Shown here: positions 19,576-31,730 of the stretch, piece by piece | Layout of the letters: each line of letters opens with the position of its first letter | How positions within the stretch are numbered: position 1 is the first letter of the stretch | From: Apiospora phragmitis | Lineage: Eukaryota > Ascomycota > Sordariomycetes > Amphisphaeriales > Apiosporaceae | DNA length: 64,000 nt | Direction: 5' to 3' | Assembly (NCBI GenBank): GCA_038363925.1 | Contig: JAQQWL010000016.1 | Location: 1,178,001 to 1,242,000, forward strand | Notes under the pieces: generated by a model | Seen by the model: only the letters and a program-made list of their open reading frames with translations | Told to the model about the DNA's origin: nothing | Database searches by the model: none | Translations under genes and position numbers: made by a program

Positions 19576-22500
19576 TCAGATGTAGTACATGGTGTCTTTG
19601 AGCCTATCATGCACGCTGCGCCGAAGAACCTCATCAACCTGTACCCCTGGCTCTCCGTCGTAGAGCTCCCACATGTGCGTTCGCGCCCGGGTGCACGCCA
19701 TGTCGGCGTAGTAGGCCGGCGTGCAGAGGCTGACGGCCTTGGTAGCCCGCCCAAATGCATAGCTGATGCAGTGCGTCACCTGCTCGAGCTGATCAACTGC
19801 CATCCCGAAGACCTTGTCGTGTAGGACGGTGTAGTGGGCTGGACGAGCGGTACCTGTCGAAGTTCGCACCCATTAGCTTTGGTACGCAGGCCTCGCTGGC
19901 TAGCAGCAACACAGTTGCACTTGCCCTTGATTGCCGCATGGGATTGCAGGTAGAAATCCCAGTGTCTCTTCGCGGTTACGGTGTTGTCTACAACAGTCCC
20001 GGCCATAGGGTTCCCTTTACTGTCAGCGGTTCTGCCGTCTTTGGGGTAAAAACGTGTCTGGTGGCGCTTGACTGCGACGACGAGAGTGACTGCAATTGAT
20101 TCTTTCTTGTGCTTCTTACAGATGTCCTCGTATGCTCTTCTGATACGAGGCAGCTCGATCCCGGTCACCTGCTCGTACTGCCCTTCAGAGACGCCGTCAC
20201 GGTAAATGACGACGCTCTCGGGGAGCTTCTTCTCGTTCTTCTCATAGTAGAGTTCCAGCCGGCTCCGGAAGTGGTTATACAACTCCTCGCCAAGCAATTC
20301 CTTCTTCCCTGGGTTCGTCCAAGTCACTACAGGCCATTAACCCAGGTGCTCGTCCACACTCGCCACGAGAGCAATCTGCGAGGGAGGCAGACGCTTATCA
20401 TGAGCCCGGGGAGGATCGAGTTCCGGGCTTTTCATCTTGCTCGCCACAGCTTTCTCTTCATCTTGGGGACCCCGGGAATTTGGTGGCTTCTCTTCACCTT
20501 TGGTGTCCTCGGAACTCGATGCCTTCTCGTCGTCAGAATCGAAATTCGTTGGGTGTGTGACATCGTACCCAGCGAACATGTTCTTGTCACTTGTGAGGAG
20601 AGAGGGCAGATGTTTGCCGGTAAGTTGATGGTTAACACCTCCAGCCTTAAGATTAAGTTTGAATCCCAAACCGTCTCGGATAGCAGGTTGCTTTTTGAGG
20701 AGCTTGTGCTTTGTAATGTACACGGTAGAAACTCCTTACCGAACGTCTCCCAGGAACTTGATGGCTCGGTAGAGGACAGGGCCTTCAGAGGGAAGGATTA
20801 CTGCGAGATACTTCGGGAGCGTTTTGTTCTGCATTCGTTTTTGGAATTCCTTGCCGAGCTCTCGACCCTGCATCTCCTCGGCCCCCCCAACAATCTGAAT
20901 GCCCAGAGAAGAGGACCATGGACTAATGGTGAGACCCATATTGTCCTGCAAGTGTTTCCATAGGGCTTGAACTTCCCCGTCAATCCCTTGGACTTCTTGC
21001 TGTGAGGGACTTCGATCGTGAATATGAACGTACATCCATTCGATACGTTCCATACTTGGCTTGAAGACCTTTCCTACTATGCCTTTCTTCACCTCATTCG
21101 GTCGATACCATCTGCCGCCACCATTTTGGGAAAGGGCGTTAACGTTTTTATTCCGGTACTTTACCACAGGCGCATACAGCAACCGACAATCGGCCTCTAT
21201 CAAGTTGTATGCGACTCTGAGGCCGAAATTCACCTGCGCAGTAGATCATATAAGTTATACTAGTATGTTGAGGCTTTTCAAGTGATCAACTTACCAGCGT
21301 CTGGTTGTTGTCGAGCTGCAAAACTTGACGACCAAGGGTTTTGATGAATTGCTGGTTATCGGCGGGTTTCTTGCACGCAAACTCGATCATGGCACTCGAG
21401 CCAGCGGCGTCCAGCTTTGACGCAACGAGCTGTCCCGGTCGGATCTTGCACAGCTCGGCAGGCACGAAGATCGGTCTCAGAGGTGTGCCGATGTCGATAA
21501 GTGGCAAATCCTCTCTGAGTGTCTTGCCGAACTCTGGAAGCAATGTCAGTACACGTTGAACACCTGTTAGCACGTGACAATTAGAAGTACCTACGCATGG
21601 TGAAGTAGTCGTAGACGGTGATGTAACCACCACTCTTATTATCGAGTTTTCCGTACCACGTCTTGAGGCGGTCGCTCATATTACCCCCGCCATTGAACAA
21701 GAAGCGGACTTGCTTAGGACTACCAAAGCGTACGCCTGTAAGGAACGGAACCAGATTGGGCGCTTGGCTTCGGCGGCTGTCCGCCAGCCCCAGCATGACT
21801 TTGTTGAGCTCCTTGCTAGGTTTAGATCCTAGACCCGGAGCAGAGTAGATAATCTTGGCCTTTGCCAGCTGACGGTTGAGATTTTCGAGAAGTTTATCAC
21901 GGCTCTTCGGACCTTTCTGAGCCTCAATGACCTCATCCAGTTTTGATGCCTGCCTGAAGACACCGTACGCCACGTTGGTGTTGAGAAGAAGATAAGGAGA
22001 AGGGGTTGAAGCTGGACGAACGCTTTGGAAATAGCCCCGAATCACCATCAACGAGTTAGGGAGGACACAACCATGTCCGGTAGGCACAGGGGCAAAGGGG
22101 AAGTATCGGCCACTCCTGAGGGAGTTGATATTGGGGTTGCTCCGAGCACTATGGCCCAGCACAATACCGGCGGCGTCAAGAACTTCCGAGAAACAGGTGT
22201 AGGGATTGGAATCCGCAGCAGGCAGTGTCTGATCGCGACTCAAGAATCTCTCCAGCTGACTGAAGCTAATATCAGTCTCACCTGTGAGCTTGAAGTTGTA
22301 CGTTTGGACGACGCCGCGCTCATTCGTGAAGTCCTCCTTGCATTCGGTCTTCGTGGGGGTAGCCTCTTGTAAGAGGATGACCTGGCTCTTGAAATCAGTG
22401 GCATACTCGCCTGTTGGAACCCCTAGAGTGTTCAAAGCCTGCATGATGGTCTGCCGGAGCTTGAAGCCCTTGGGCACGTCGTACGGAGCATCGGTACGCT

Positions 22501-22683
22501 GAACCTGAACATTGTATCGCTTTTATGACTCTTCAGGGAACTTGATCTCGAAATAATTTGCCCGTAGTTTGTAGGCCTGGCCAATGGAAAATGTGTTCCC
22601 GCCATATCCAGGTCTGACAGAAACTCATGACGGGCCTCCGACCCGCCAGAGTCAGATTGGGAAGTCTTAGCCTCTGAAGTCAT
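19576..22683 (-). pseudogene. Argonaute (QDE-2/Sms-2 class) interrupted by three in-frame TAA codons
   Basis: RNA-silencing slicer protein with PAZ, MID and PIWI domains. The exons visible on the minus strand are 21595 to about 22620, 21295-21533, 19925-21233 and 19576-19853. The first two introns are 61 bp with canonical ends; the last (19854-19924) has a GC donor (GCAAGT). Recognisable parts are RPGYGGNTFSIGQAYKLRAN near the start, LPLIDIGTPLRPIFVPAELC after PAZ, GGVNHQLTG, and the PIWI catalytic residues in GYDVTHP (Asp), YRDGVSEGQ (Asp) and TARPAHYTVLHD (His). Three TAA stops lie inside conserved coding sequence at 22523-22525, 20736-20738 and 20337-20339. Frame and homology continue on both sides, and each is one C-to-T change from CAA (for example the LGQWP motif reads LG-stop-WP). 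The 5' end is unclear: the ATG at 22683 is in a different frame from the RPGYGG exon, so a 5' intron is needed. The last exon reaches a natural stop at 19576. Confidence 0.9.
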
Positions 22684-23457
22684 TGCTGAAATGTTGGCGA
22701 CTGGAAGCCACCTATGTTGGTGTGAAGCGATGTGCTAGAACCCGCACTCAAGAGGCGTGTAGTGGGTAAGAGAGCCACGACGCGGCAATGGTGATGAAGT
22801 GAGTAGAGAGTCCCTGCAGGCTTGGTAGATGATTCATATACGAGGAATATCTCAGGATTTCAATCCGTTATATTGCTGTCACGATTAGAATTGGTAATCT
22901 AAGCCAGTCATACGGTCCGGCGTTTGTCCAACTCTTCTGGCGCAAATTGCGAACTTTGACCAACCTCATGGAACTTGCCATTGTAAACACTTTGGCAGTT
23001 ACTACGGTCTAAACTGGTTGCTGCGATTGGCATCGCCATGGCTACCATGATGACATGTTGGGGGGTGTTCAATAGGCCTCTATGCGTCATATGGGGGGGG
23101 GGGCGGTGAAAGGGTACTATCGTGGAGCTCAAGCGACGTATAGGTTTGAAAATACATGTAAGCCCTAGTATACAAGGTTTTATATCCCTCTCGAAAGGAT
23201 TTGCCGACACTTTTCTACGTCGGCATAGAGAAGTCCCTAGGGAAACTCGAAAGGAGCGCTCTTGTCCATGGCTCTCTATCCAGCCAAATTCCCAAGGACT
23301 GAAACCTCGATTCTGTGCGCTGTCAAGTGGGCAAGATTCGTTCTAAGCGAGCGCTGATATGATACATATACATACACATATACAAGTGTAGCGAGTGGTA
23401 AACGAGATAAAAGCCATGCATGGCTACTTTTGCAATCGACTGCGTAAGCGAATGGAT
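22684..23457. other. Intergenic region with an 11-base G run
   Basis: About 770 bp between the Argonaute 5' side and the 3' end of the phosphate transporter. It contains an uninterrupted run of about 11 G at 23093-23103. No gene was recognised. Confidence 0.5.
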
Positions 23458-25623
23458 CTAGAGAGAAGTGCGCGCCTCAGTCGGGCCCTTTTCAGCCTGT
23501 GAAGAACTGGTGGGAGATGGAGGCGCGCTGTAGCCACATGTACTGGTAAGTGATCTGTCCGAGTAGTTGGGGGGTCGCGTGTGGAGGTGGTAGTACTTAC
23601 GGCAACTCATCACCGGCCCCGAGCTCCTCCAGCGTCTTCCTGGCCGACTCGGGCAGGAGCAGGGTCGTGAAGAAGCCGGCGAGCATGAAGAGGGCGAAGA
23701 TCTGGATGATGTGGGGCAGCCAGGGGGTGCTCCAGCGGGGGTCGGTCTTGGCTTTCTCGGCGTCGGCGCCGATGACGCGCAGGGGCCCGAAGACACACTG
23801 GGCGATGATGGCGCCGACCTTGCCCGTCGCGGCCGAGATGCCGTGGCTGGTGGACCGGTACCGCGTCGGGAAGACCTCGGCCGGGATGATGAAGGTGGTC
23901 GAGTTGGGCCCCGCGTTGAAGAAGAACTGCGCGACCGTGTACAGCGCCATGAGCGCCTCGCCCGACAGGTTCCAGAAGTCGAAGCCCATGATGCAGAACA
24001 GCACCGTCAGCATGAAGAAGCCGAAGAGCTGCACCGGCTTGCGCCCGATTGTGTCGATGATGGCGGCCGACACCCAGTAGCCCGGCACCGCGCCCGCCAG
24101 GACCAGGATGACGTTGCCGACGGCGGTGTCGTAGAAGTGCTCGTACATGTTGTCGTTGCCGCTCCAGCCAATGGCTTTGAGAATGATGGGGTTGTTGAGC
24201 CAGAGACCATAGGAGCCGACATTCTTTTCCCAAGGGGTTTAGTAGGTTAGTCCATGCAGATAGGGGTACGCGGCGGGTCACGCTAAACTCACAATACAGA
24301 ACCAAGATAGAGCAGTACCGAGAAGGACTTTCATGTTCTTCCACTTGCTGTAGTGATGGCAGAAATCGGCCCAGCTAGCCGTAGGCACTTCAGGCTGCGC
24401 AACGGGAATAGGCAGCAGAGTAGGAACGCGACCGGCTTCGTCCGCCTCCGTCGCCGCCCAGTTGCCCTTCCGGAACACCTCAGGGTCCTCAGCCATCTTC
24501 GGCGCATCTCGGGCCGCGACGACGAAGGTGTAGCGCGGGGTCTCGGGCATGGTGAGCCGGAAGTAGAGGGCGACGCAGCCGGGCACGGCTCCCATGCCGA
24601 TCATGATGCGCCACATCTTGTCTACGGCCGAGTTACATCCATACGACTCTGAGCAGATGGAGGGCTTCTCAGCCCCGATGAGGGAGTCCTTGAAGCCAGC
24701 CGTGACCACGAGGAGGAGCAGAGCAGCCGAGAGCTGGCCGATTCCCTGCATGGCGAATACCGCATTCATCATGAATCCTGTTTCCAGGTGAGCATCAAGT
24801 GCTTCGTATTGAAATAGATGAAACAGATGCCTGGAAGTTACAGAAGCGACAAACACAACACTTACCTCTCCACTTAGTTGTGGCAAATTCCGAGGTGATG
24901 GTAGCGGACAGGGGGTAGTCCCCTCCGATGCCAATGCCCTACAGAAATGGGCAACGATAAGCGAATCAAAATCATAACAGGGCGAGAGTGGTTTGCTGCT
25001 CACCATAAGAACTCTCCAGAAGATCATCAGGCCAACAATGCTCATCGAGGGCGAGTTGGAAGACAAGGCCTGCGCGAGGGTGACGACGATGATGATGATG
25101 AGCTCGAGACCGTACATCGACTTTCGCCCGACCACATCAGCGAGGATACCGAAACTGACTTGGCCGATGATGACACCGGCGAAAGTGGCGGCCTTGATGG
25201 CGGTATCGGACTCGGCCGGCAAGGTTCCGCCAAAGTAGACTATTCCAAGCATAGAGGTCACTAAGCCGATGGTGAAGATATCGTACTTTGGAAGGAGGAA
25301 CAGAGGAGATAGATTAGCGGTGCCAGTTCGAATTTCTCTGCCACGTCCGAAGGGAACAAACGTACCGAGTCTGTGTAGAAGCCGATGCCGGCGATGGCGC
25401 ATGCGCGGACATGGTACCAACCAAAGGGGGCCTTGTCGATCTCGGCGAGAGCCAGCCGACGTCTCTCTGCCGGATCGCTGATATGGGCGAAGTCGTTGTT
25501 GAAGTTGTGGAAGGCAGAGTTGCCGCCCACGGTCGTGTTGGCCTTGAGGATGGCGGCGTGGAGCTCTGCGTCCGACAGCAGACCGCCCGGCGCTACTTGG
25601 ATCTGGTCTGGGGGGACGGCCAT
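23458..25623 (-). CDS. Inorganic phosphate transporter, PHO84-type MFS protein
   Basis: Plasma-membrane H+:phosphate symporter of the major facilitator superfamily. Six exons (25366-25623, 25004-25285, 24866-24938, 24293-24777, 23601-24223, 23458-23542) sum to 1806 nt and encode 601 residues. Key segments are the first helices ([18 protein letters not shown]), the family signature [17 protein letters not shown], the central loop after [10 protein letters not shown], and [14 protein letters not shown] followed by [21 protein letters not shown] in the second half. Length and motif order match fungal high-affinity phosphate permeases. An intron falls after ELGAGDELP; the last exon adds a Ser/Pro-rich cytosolic tail. 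Without that intron the protein would end at 23597. Members of this family are usually induced under phosphate starvation. The 5' side faces a 3.3 kb gene-poor interval. Confidence 0.93.
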
Positions 25624-28600
25624 GTTGGGGGTTCTTGGAGATGTCCAGTTTCTTCCTTAAGCTTACATCCGGTTGGTATCTTCGAAGTCTACAGCACCCG
25701 TGCCTGAGGTGGTGTAGAGAAAGCTAAGAAGGAACGGAAAGTGACAAGCCTTGGAAGGTAGCTGCGAATCGTATATATAGGAATAGGGGAGCTGTCTGTG
25801 CCGACTAACACGGACGCTTCTAGACCTCCCTACTCCTATTCCTAACCTGCTGATGGCATGATGGGCAAGATGGCAACATACGTGACCGACGCCCGGAAGA
25901 TCTAAGTCGCAATCTTCATATCAAGTTCGATACTTTGTTGAACTATGAAAAGTCATTGCGGACTCCCTAAAGGGCATAGTCGCAGAATATCTGGTCTTCT
26001 TGGGTCCGTCTGATCGAGACAGCCTGAGGGAGAACGGACGGCCTCATGAATCAGCGGAATCAAAGCACCGCTTATGGTTCTTTTGCTGCTGAAAGGTCGG
26101 GACGAACCAAAATGATAAGCTTGTTATCATTTGGCCTCAGCCGACATCATCGCGCACTGCAGATCCCCTCGAGGTCAAGCTGGCACGGGCCGATGGGGTA
26201 GTCTGACCGCATTCTTTTTGAGTACAGGAACGCGTATGGTCTCGACGACCAGAGAGCTTCCTAGGTGAAGAACAATGCTGTCGCGCTCAGGTCTCGCCGG
26301 CGCTGATTGGGCCGTAAGGCGATACTGGTACGGCAAGTAAGCTTCGAGGCTTCGTTCGTATAGTAAGTCGGGGTTTTCCCTTGCAAAATGCTGCCAGGTG
26401 CCAGATATAAACGCGCCCAAAGTGAATAAGAAAGAGAAAGAAGACCACATTTCTATGTGACGAGTATACCGTAAGCCGAGAAGAGGCATGCTACCTTGGA
26501 GCGCCATCGCGAAGGCTTGTCTAACATCTGAAAGGACGTACATGACTTGAGAGAGTGCCCTCTGACTGCTTGGCATAGTCTTGGGGGTTGGAGGCAGGAT
26601 CTGAATACACTCTTCTCAACTGTTTTACATGCCTTGGTCTATCACCAGAACAGGCTTGTTATAAAATTAGTAATTAGCCAAGACAGAGATAGCCTAAATA
26701 GGTGATCGGGGTGACAGGCACCTCATCCGCAAGAATAAGAATATGGTAGATATCATCATACCTTCACGGGCTAGAGACAATGCGCAGCATATAGTGACGA
26801 GTCAAGAAGCAGAATCAGGCCGATGATATCACTGTGAGGTCCTGCACTTTGGTGCCAAGATGGTCTAGGGGAGCTTTGATGACTTCGAAGGGCCCAGGGA
26901 GTATATCTTGGCAGTTCAGGTCAGAACCGTGGGTTTCGAAGGGGATGCTGCAAGTCCCGGGGTCCAAAGGGACGTCATCGGCTCTTCACGGACCTTTCGT
27001 GAGATCCAGGAGGCCTTCTGAGTCTCCGGTCGTATGGGACAGAAGCGAGGTGTCTTGTTCGTATCGAAGAAGCCCAGGCCGGTTCGATTGGAAGCCAATT
27101 CTTCAATTTAGCCTACGGTGAATGCATATGCACTTGAATGACACACCATTGACAGGCCGGCGATGGCGTTCGGTGGGAGCCAGACATGAAGTAGATTGTC
27201 TAGCGCTGCCGAATTTTCCGAGAGCAGCTGGGTGACTTGGCGGGCCGGAAAAGAGGTAAGTGGTAAGGACAATCGTCAGGCGCACACGTCGGCGGCAAGC
27301 TTCAGAGCCGAGCGCAAGCTTCAGAGCCGCGCTCGGGTCCTGCCTTACACTTACACTTACATACACCGAATGCCAAGATCGCGGTAAGGCCCCTCTAGAA
27401 TGGCTCAGATATTCTCGAATCAATACAGATGGGAGCTAAAGTCACGCGACAGCGAGATGCGGTAAACAAAGTCAGCAAGGTTCGAGTTTTCGCACGGAAA
27501 AGCTTCGCAATGACAAGCCAAGTGTAACTAACCTTAGCGACTGCACAGGCAGCACTGCAGTGTCCATCTCTGTTTTCCAACGACCACATAAACTGGGTTT
27601 GCACAATTTCGCCTCGAGTTGCGAAGAAGTACATATTTTATTGCTGTTATTTCCGTCTTCACCGCCGACCAGTTCGCGTGAGACGCAAGTCTTCTGGTCG
27701 TCGTGTCGGATCGATCGGCCTTTGCATCGGGTCCTGGCCGCAGGTTCTGACACGGCCGGTCGTCTGTTGGACGACTTGGCTGAAGCATAGCGATCTTGCA
27801 GCTGCCATACCATCTTTTTTTCCTCTGATCGGAATGGCGAGTACTAATATTACCCCAATCGCACCTACTATTTTTGGGGCTTCCAGGCTTCTTGGCGATG
27901 CTTGCGAATCACTCACCAGATAGGGCACGTTCAGTAGGCTTCAACGAGCCCGATGCGATGCTCTCGTCCACTCCGTATTACTCATTCACGCGACAAGAAA
28001 CCGGAAGGACCAGAGATCCTTATCGCTTGCCATCAAAGTAGGCGACCTAACAAGTCACGCCTGTCATAGGTTTTGCAAGGAAATTCCCACGATCCTGCCG
28101 AGAGCGGCCTGCATATATCTGACGTTCTAGTCCTTACCTCTATGAGGTTGGAGAGGCACCGCGCATCACGGACGCCATCCTGCACCCCCAGTCTCGAGGA
28201 AACCGTATCTATTACTTTTTCTAGCCTACATACATGGGTTGCTCGACCGAATTGGCAACTCGCTCGTGTACTTTTCCGCAATCCAAGGGCATCTTGTGCA
28301 TGATCTTGACCCATCGAGAATGGAGTTCGTTGGCAAAGATTGTTTGATCCACGGCTAGCATGCGAAGTCGGATTTGCTCAACAGAATCCCTCGACTTATC
28401 CTTCCGTTCCAGGATCGTTCTCAGTGAATTCTCACATGAAGTCACTTGGAAACCCACTTGCCAGCGGTGATAGTCTCTTCAAGAATACGTCAGAGTTGAC
28501 AAAGTGAAGTTGTGGAGGATAATGTACTGTTGCGTCTCCAGGCGAGATTTCAAATATGCAGCAAATCATTCTAATTCTATCACAACATTATAAGATTAAC

Positions 28601-28973
28601 ATTAAGTGCATGAATGCGTATGTACAGGCATGACAATTTGTAATTGGTGATTGAAATATATATATATATATATATGTTCTCTAGTAGATTTACACAGTTA
28701 AGTCGACGTGGGCAAGACTTCAAGTATCGTGCTCCGGATATGTATGGGTATAGTGGTACATGCATTTCATCATGCTATATATGATACGGGGATATCCGCC
28801 TTTCTTCGTTAGACTTGATAAGCCTGCGGGCTTATGGGTATCCTCGTAACTCCTCTGCCTCGACAAGCGACCCCGATGGTGAGGGCTCTTCATTAAATAA
28901 CGCATCCTTTCCATAGCGTACAGGCAGTGCAGTGCGTAGGTGTTGCTGCGAGAGGCTACAGACAAGAGCCCTC
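25624..28973. other. 3.3 kb gene-poor interval
   Basis: Contains one 133-codon minus-strand frame at 26175-26576 with a hydrophobic stretch (SSFSFLFTLGAFISGTW); it starts with ATG but has no recognisable relative, so it is left as a weak candidate. Other frames of 60-113 codons around 27.4-28.4 kb overlap on both strands and look like chance. A 20 bp (AT)n tract is listed separately. Confidence 0.4.
28656..28675. repeat. (AT)n microsatellite
   Basis: An uninterrupted AT dinucleotide tract of about ten units in an otherwise unremarkable intergenic region. Confidence 0.9.
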
Positions 28974-29864
28974 TCACGTGCGGTAGTTGTTGCCCTGGAG
29001 GCTGGCGTCGTGGTACTGCTCGAGCCCGCGCTGCCACCGCTCCTTCTCGCCGGGCATGGTCTCGAAGCCGGTGGGCTTGCCCTGCTCGTACATGGTGTCG
29101 AGCTGCTTGAGCTGCTCGTTGTCGCCCTCGCGGCGGCGGCGCCAGTGCCGGCGCAGGAGCACGATAGACGTGGCGATGAGCGCGAGCGCGCCCACGCCGC
29201 CCGCCACGGCGATGCCGATGGTCGCCCCCATGGGGAAGCCGCCGCTCTGGGGCGGCGCGCCCCCGTTCTGGGCCTGGGCGAGGCCGTTGGTGGGGGAGGC
29301 GTGGCGCCGCGGGAGCTCGACGGGGCGGCGAGCAGGCTGGCGGTCTCCGGCAGGGGCGTGTTGATCAGGCTGGATACAGGGTCCAGAGGTGGGGGTGAAG
29401 TGGTAGTAGTAGGTAGCACACTGGTTTGCATCGTGGTCGGCGCGCTCGTCTGGGGCGTGGTGGTAGGTTCTGGCTTCTTCTCAGGGGACTCCGTGGGTTT
29501 GGGAGCCTCATCCGCCTTGGTGGTGGATGTTGCCGGCTTCGCAGGTTCCTTATCATCATCATCTTCGCCTGGCTTTGCTGGGTTGGCAATGGCACCCGGG
29601 GTATCAGTACCGCCCGGTAATTTCGCGGTCGTCTTCTGAGGTTCCGTCGTGGCAGCCGGAGAGGACGGCGTCTCGTCTGCTGGCGGGGATTGCGCCGGTG
29701 GGGAGCTCGCCGGCGCCGTCTCCTTCGAAGGCGGTGCCGCGTCTGAAGCTGTGGCCGTAGGTGTAGGTGCAGGCGGAGCTGCCAGCACCTCCGCCTAGCA
29801 AGTTGCCCACATTTTGACCGATCCCGCCCAACGCATCACCAACTCCGTTTAAAAGGCCAGCCAT
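28974..29864 (-). CDS. Pro/Thr/Ser-rich single-pass membrane protein, with two apparent frame changes
   Basis: Three pieces of one protein are seen. The ATG frame at 29864 gives MAGLLNGVGDALGGIGQNVG, a Gly-rich N-terminus like that of fungal wall/membrane proteins. The next about 150 codons, rich in Pro, Thr and Ser with acidic patches (EDDDDKEP), are open only in the +1 frame. The C-terminal part returns to the first frame with a transmembrane helix (IGIAVAGGVGALALIATSIVLL, about 29150-29220), a following Arg cluster (RRHWRRRREG) and a roughly 55-residue cytosolic tail ending at 28974. No plausible introns explain the two frame changes (near 29790 and between 29250 and 29340), and they cancel out: the whole interval is 297 codons. 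Likely a surface sensor or wall-anchored mucin-like protein. Confidence 0.6.
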
Positions 29865-31730
29865 GATGAAAGTAGTACAGCGTGATCAAACGCTGGACAC
29901 TTCCAGAAGAAGAGAATTAAAGAATAGGAGTAAAGGAAAAGGAACGAACGACTACTGGGTTCGGTGTGGTATCATCTGAATTGGGGTTGTTGGACCAAAG
30001 CAACAGAACGAACGATTCTTGTTGGACAAAGGAAGAAGGAAAGCTATTACATATCACAGTCGCAGCCAGGGACTTTGCGGAATACTTACGGATACAGCGC
30101 ATGTCCATGTGGCATCCGATACCCGATGGAGCTTTGGGTGGCAAACTATTTCGAGCGACAGCCATTGGCAGGTTGGAGACCCGTCCCCAGTTCAGAGGAA
30201 GCCAATTGCTCCCAAGAGCAAAGTTGGGATGACGTCCGGTGCCGAACGGTTGGACACAAACGACGTTTCGGAGGCCTGCGGTGGATTCCAGCGACAGCCA
30301 GACACAGCCCGCCGTTCGTGATGCCGCATGGAGTTGAGGGCCGATAAAGGGAAGGATTTACGGTGGATCGGCTGTGTATCAAACCCCAGCAGCTTGGAAG
30401 CCCCTCCATCCGTGAACACCCCTGAAGATCAGGGCGACCCTGGATTCGCAGCCACGAGCCAGCGAGCCATTCAGCCATTCCCGTCTCTCGCGCTTTCGCG
30501 CAGAGAGAAGAAAAAGTTGCGGAAGCCCCCATTTCTTTTTCTCCCTGGCTCGTTTCAACGCAGCACCCCTACCAAAGATTAATTGACCGCCATCATCACA
30601 TCGTGCCATGACCAGCCGGTGGACTACTGGCAACTGGTTGGACGCGCAGCTCAGGCACGCACGCATCGAGAGGGGCCTTCTCCATTCTCTCTGGTAGCGG
30701 GCAGCCCGGCGGCTCACGCTCTCACGGCAAACGGCATCTTTCTCTCTCTGGCATGCTGGGCCTCCACGCGCCACGCATCTCTCTTTCCCGGCCGTGCGGT
30801 CTATCGTGGTGTCATCTGACAAGTTCAGAGTAACCTTGGGTTGCAAGATGGAGTATGGCTAATTTCTGGGCTTATGTTGCAACAGCTCGGAAATTGATGA
30901 GATGAACAATTGACGTCAAGATACTACTACGACCTCCATGGTTGATAGGCATGTCTCCAGAGGGCAGTGAAGTTCTGCTCGTGGCTCGTGTTTGTTTTAG
31001 TTCCGGCCTGTCAACCCCCGTTTGGGAGTTTTTCGTTTTCCCATGAATGCTTAAAAAGTAACGAGGGTCCGTCGCAAAGTCGCCAGGCAGACCTTGGCTT
31101 GACACTTGACAGCATTCTAATGTTTCGTTTTGCCCTGCTCCCCTCACAAAGACCTGCAACTCGGGAATTCGGGAACGACGAACTGCATGCCCGAATCCTG
31201 CTTGCTTGTCAAAACGCCTGCTGACACACCATTACGATGAGCAGAGAAACCCGTCCCCGGCCTGGACATCATCCCTTGCCCTAGTCTAGTCTCAATATTG
31301 GTACTCAATTCGGGACAGAGTTGTGTAATTACAATTCTTTCTATTCAGGTATTCCGATAATATGAATGACCGACGGCGAGCCAAGTTTGACAAGCCCATC
31401 GCTCATTCGGAGAAAGGTTTGCTACGGTCTCGTCTCTGGCCTCGATGCTGAGGTATGTGCTGCACCCTACCCCAGGACTCCTTGAGCAGAAACAAAAGCT
31501 TGATGCGACCCATACATGTAATCACAGTGAATAACCAATCAATAAACAATATCTCTAAGACGCCACTAACTCGCTCCAAGTCACGCCACCATGCCATGTC
31601 CCGTAAGTCCGTGAGCCCGTAAGCCATAATCTACACAGGCAGTCCCACCAAGTCGGTATAGTCCAATATATACGATAGACAACTCCTACCTGGCTCCCGA
31701 CTAGCTCCCTACGCGTCAACAGAATCCAGC
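29865..31730. other. Intergenic region between two minus-strand genes
   Basis: About 1.9 kb with overlapping weak frames on both strands (for example 30379-30846 minus, 155 codons, Arg/Cys-rich) and no recognisable domain or splice pattern. It probably contains the promoter of the Pro/Thr-rich gene and the 3' UTR of SWI1. Confidence 0.45.

Noticed and set aside
20736..20738. Reading the TAA in the Argonaute as part of a GTAAGG splice donor
   Set aside because: The nearest acceptors give introns of about 33 nt in the wrong phase, while direct read-through keeps frame and homology.
23550..24250. Plus-strand frames of 176 and 179 codons opposite the phosphate transporter
   Set aside because: Antisense shadows of a conserved exon.
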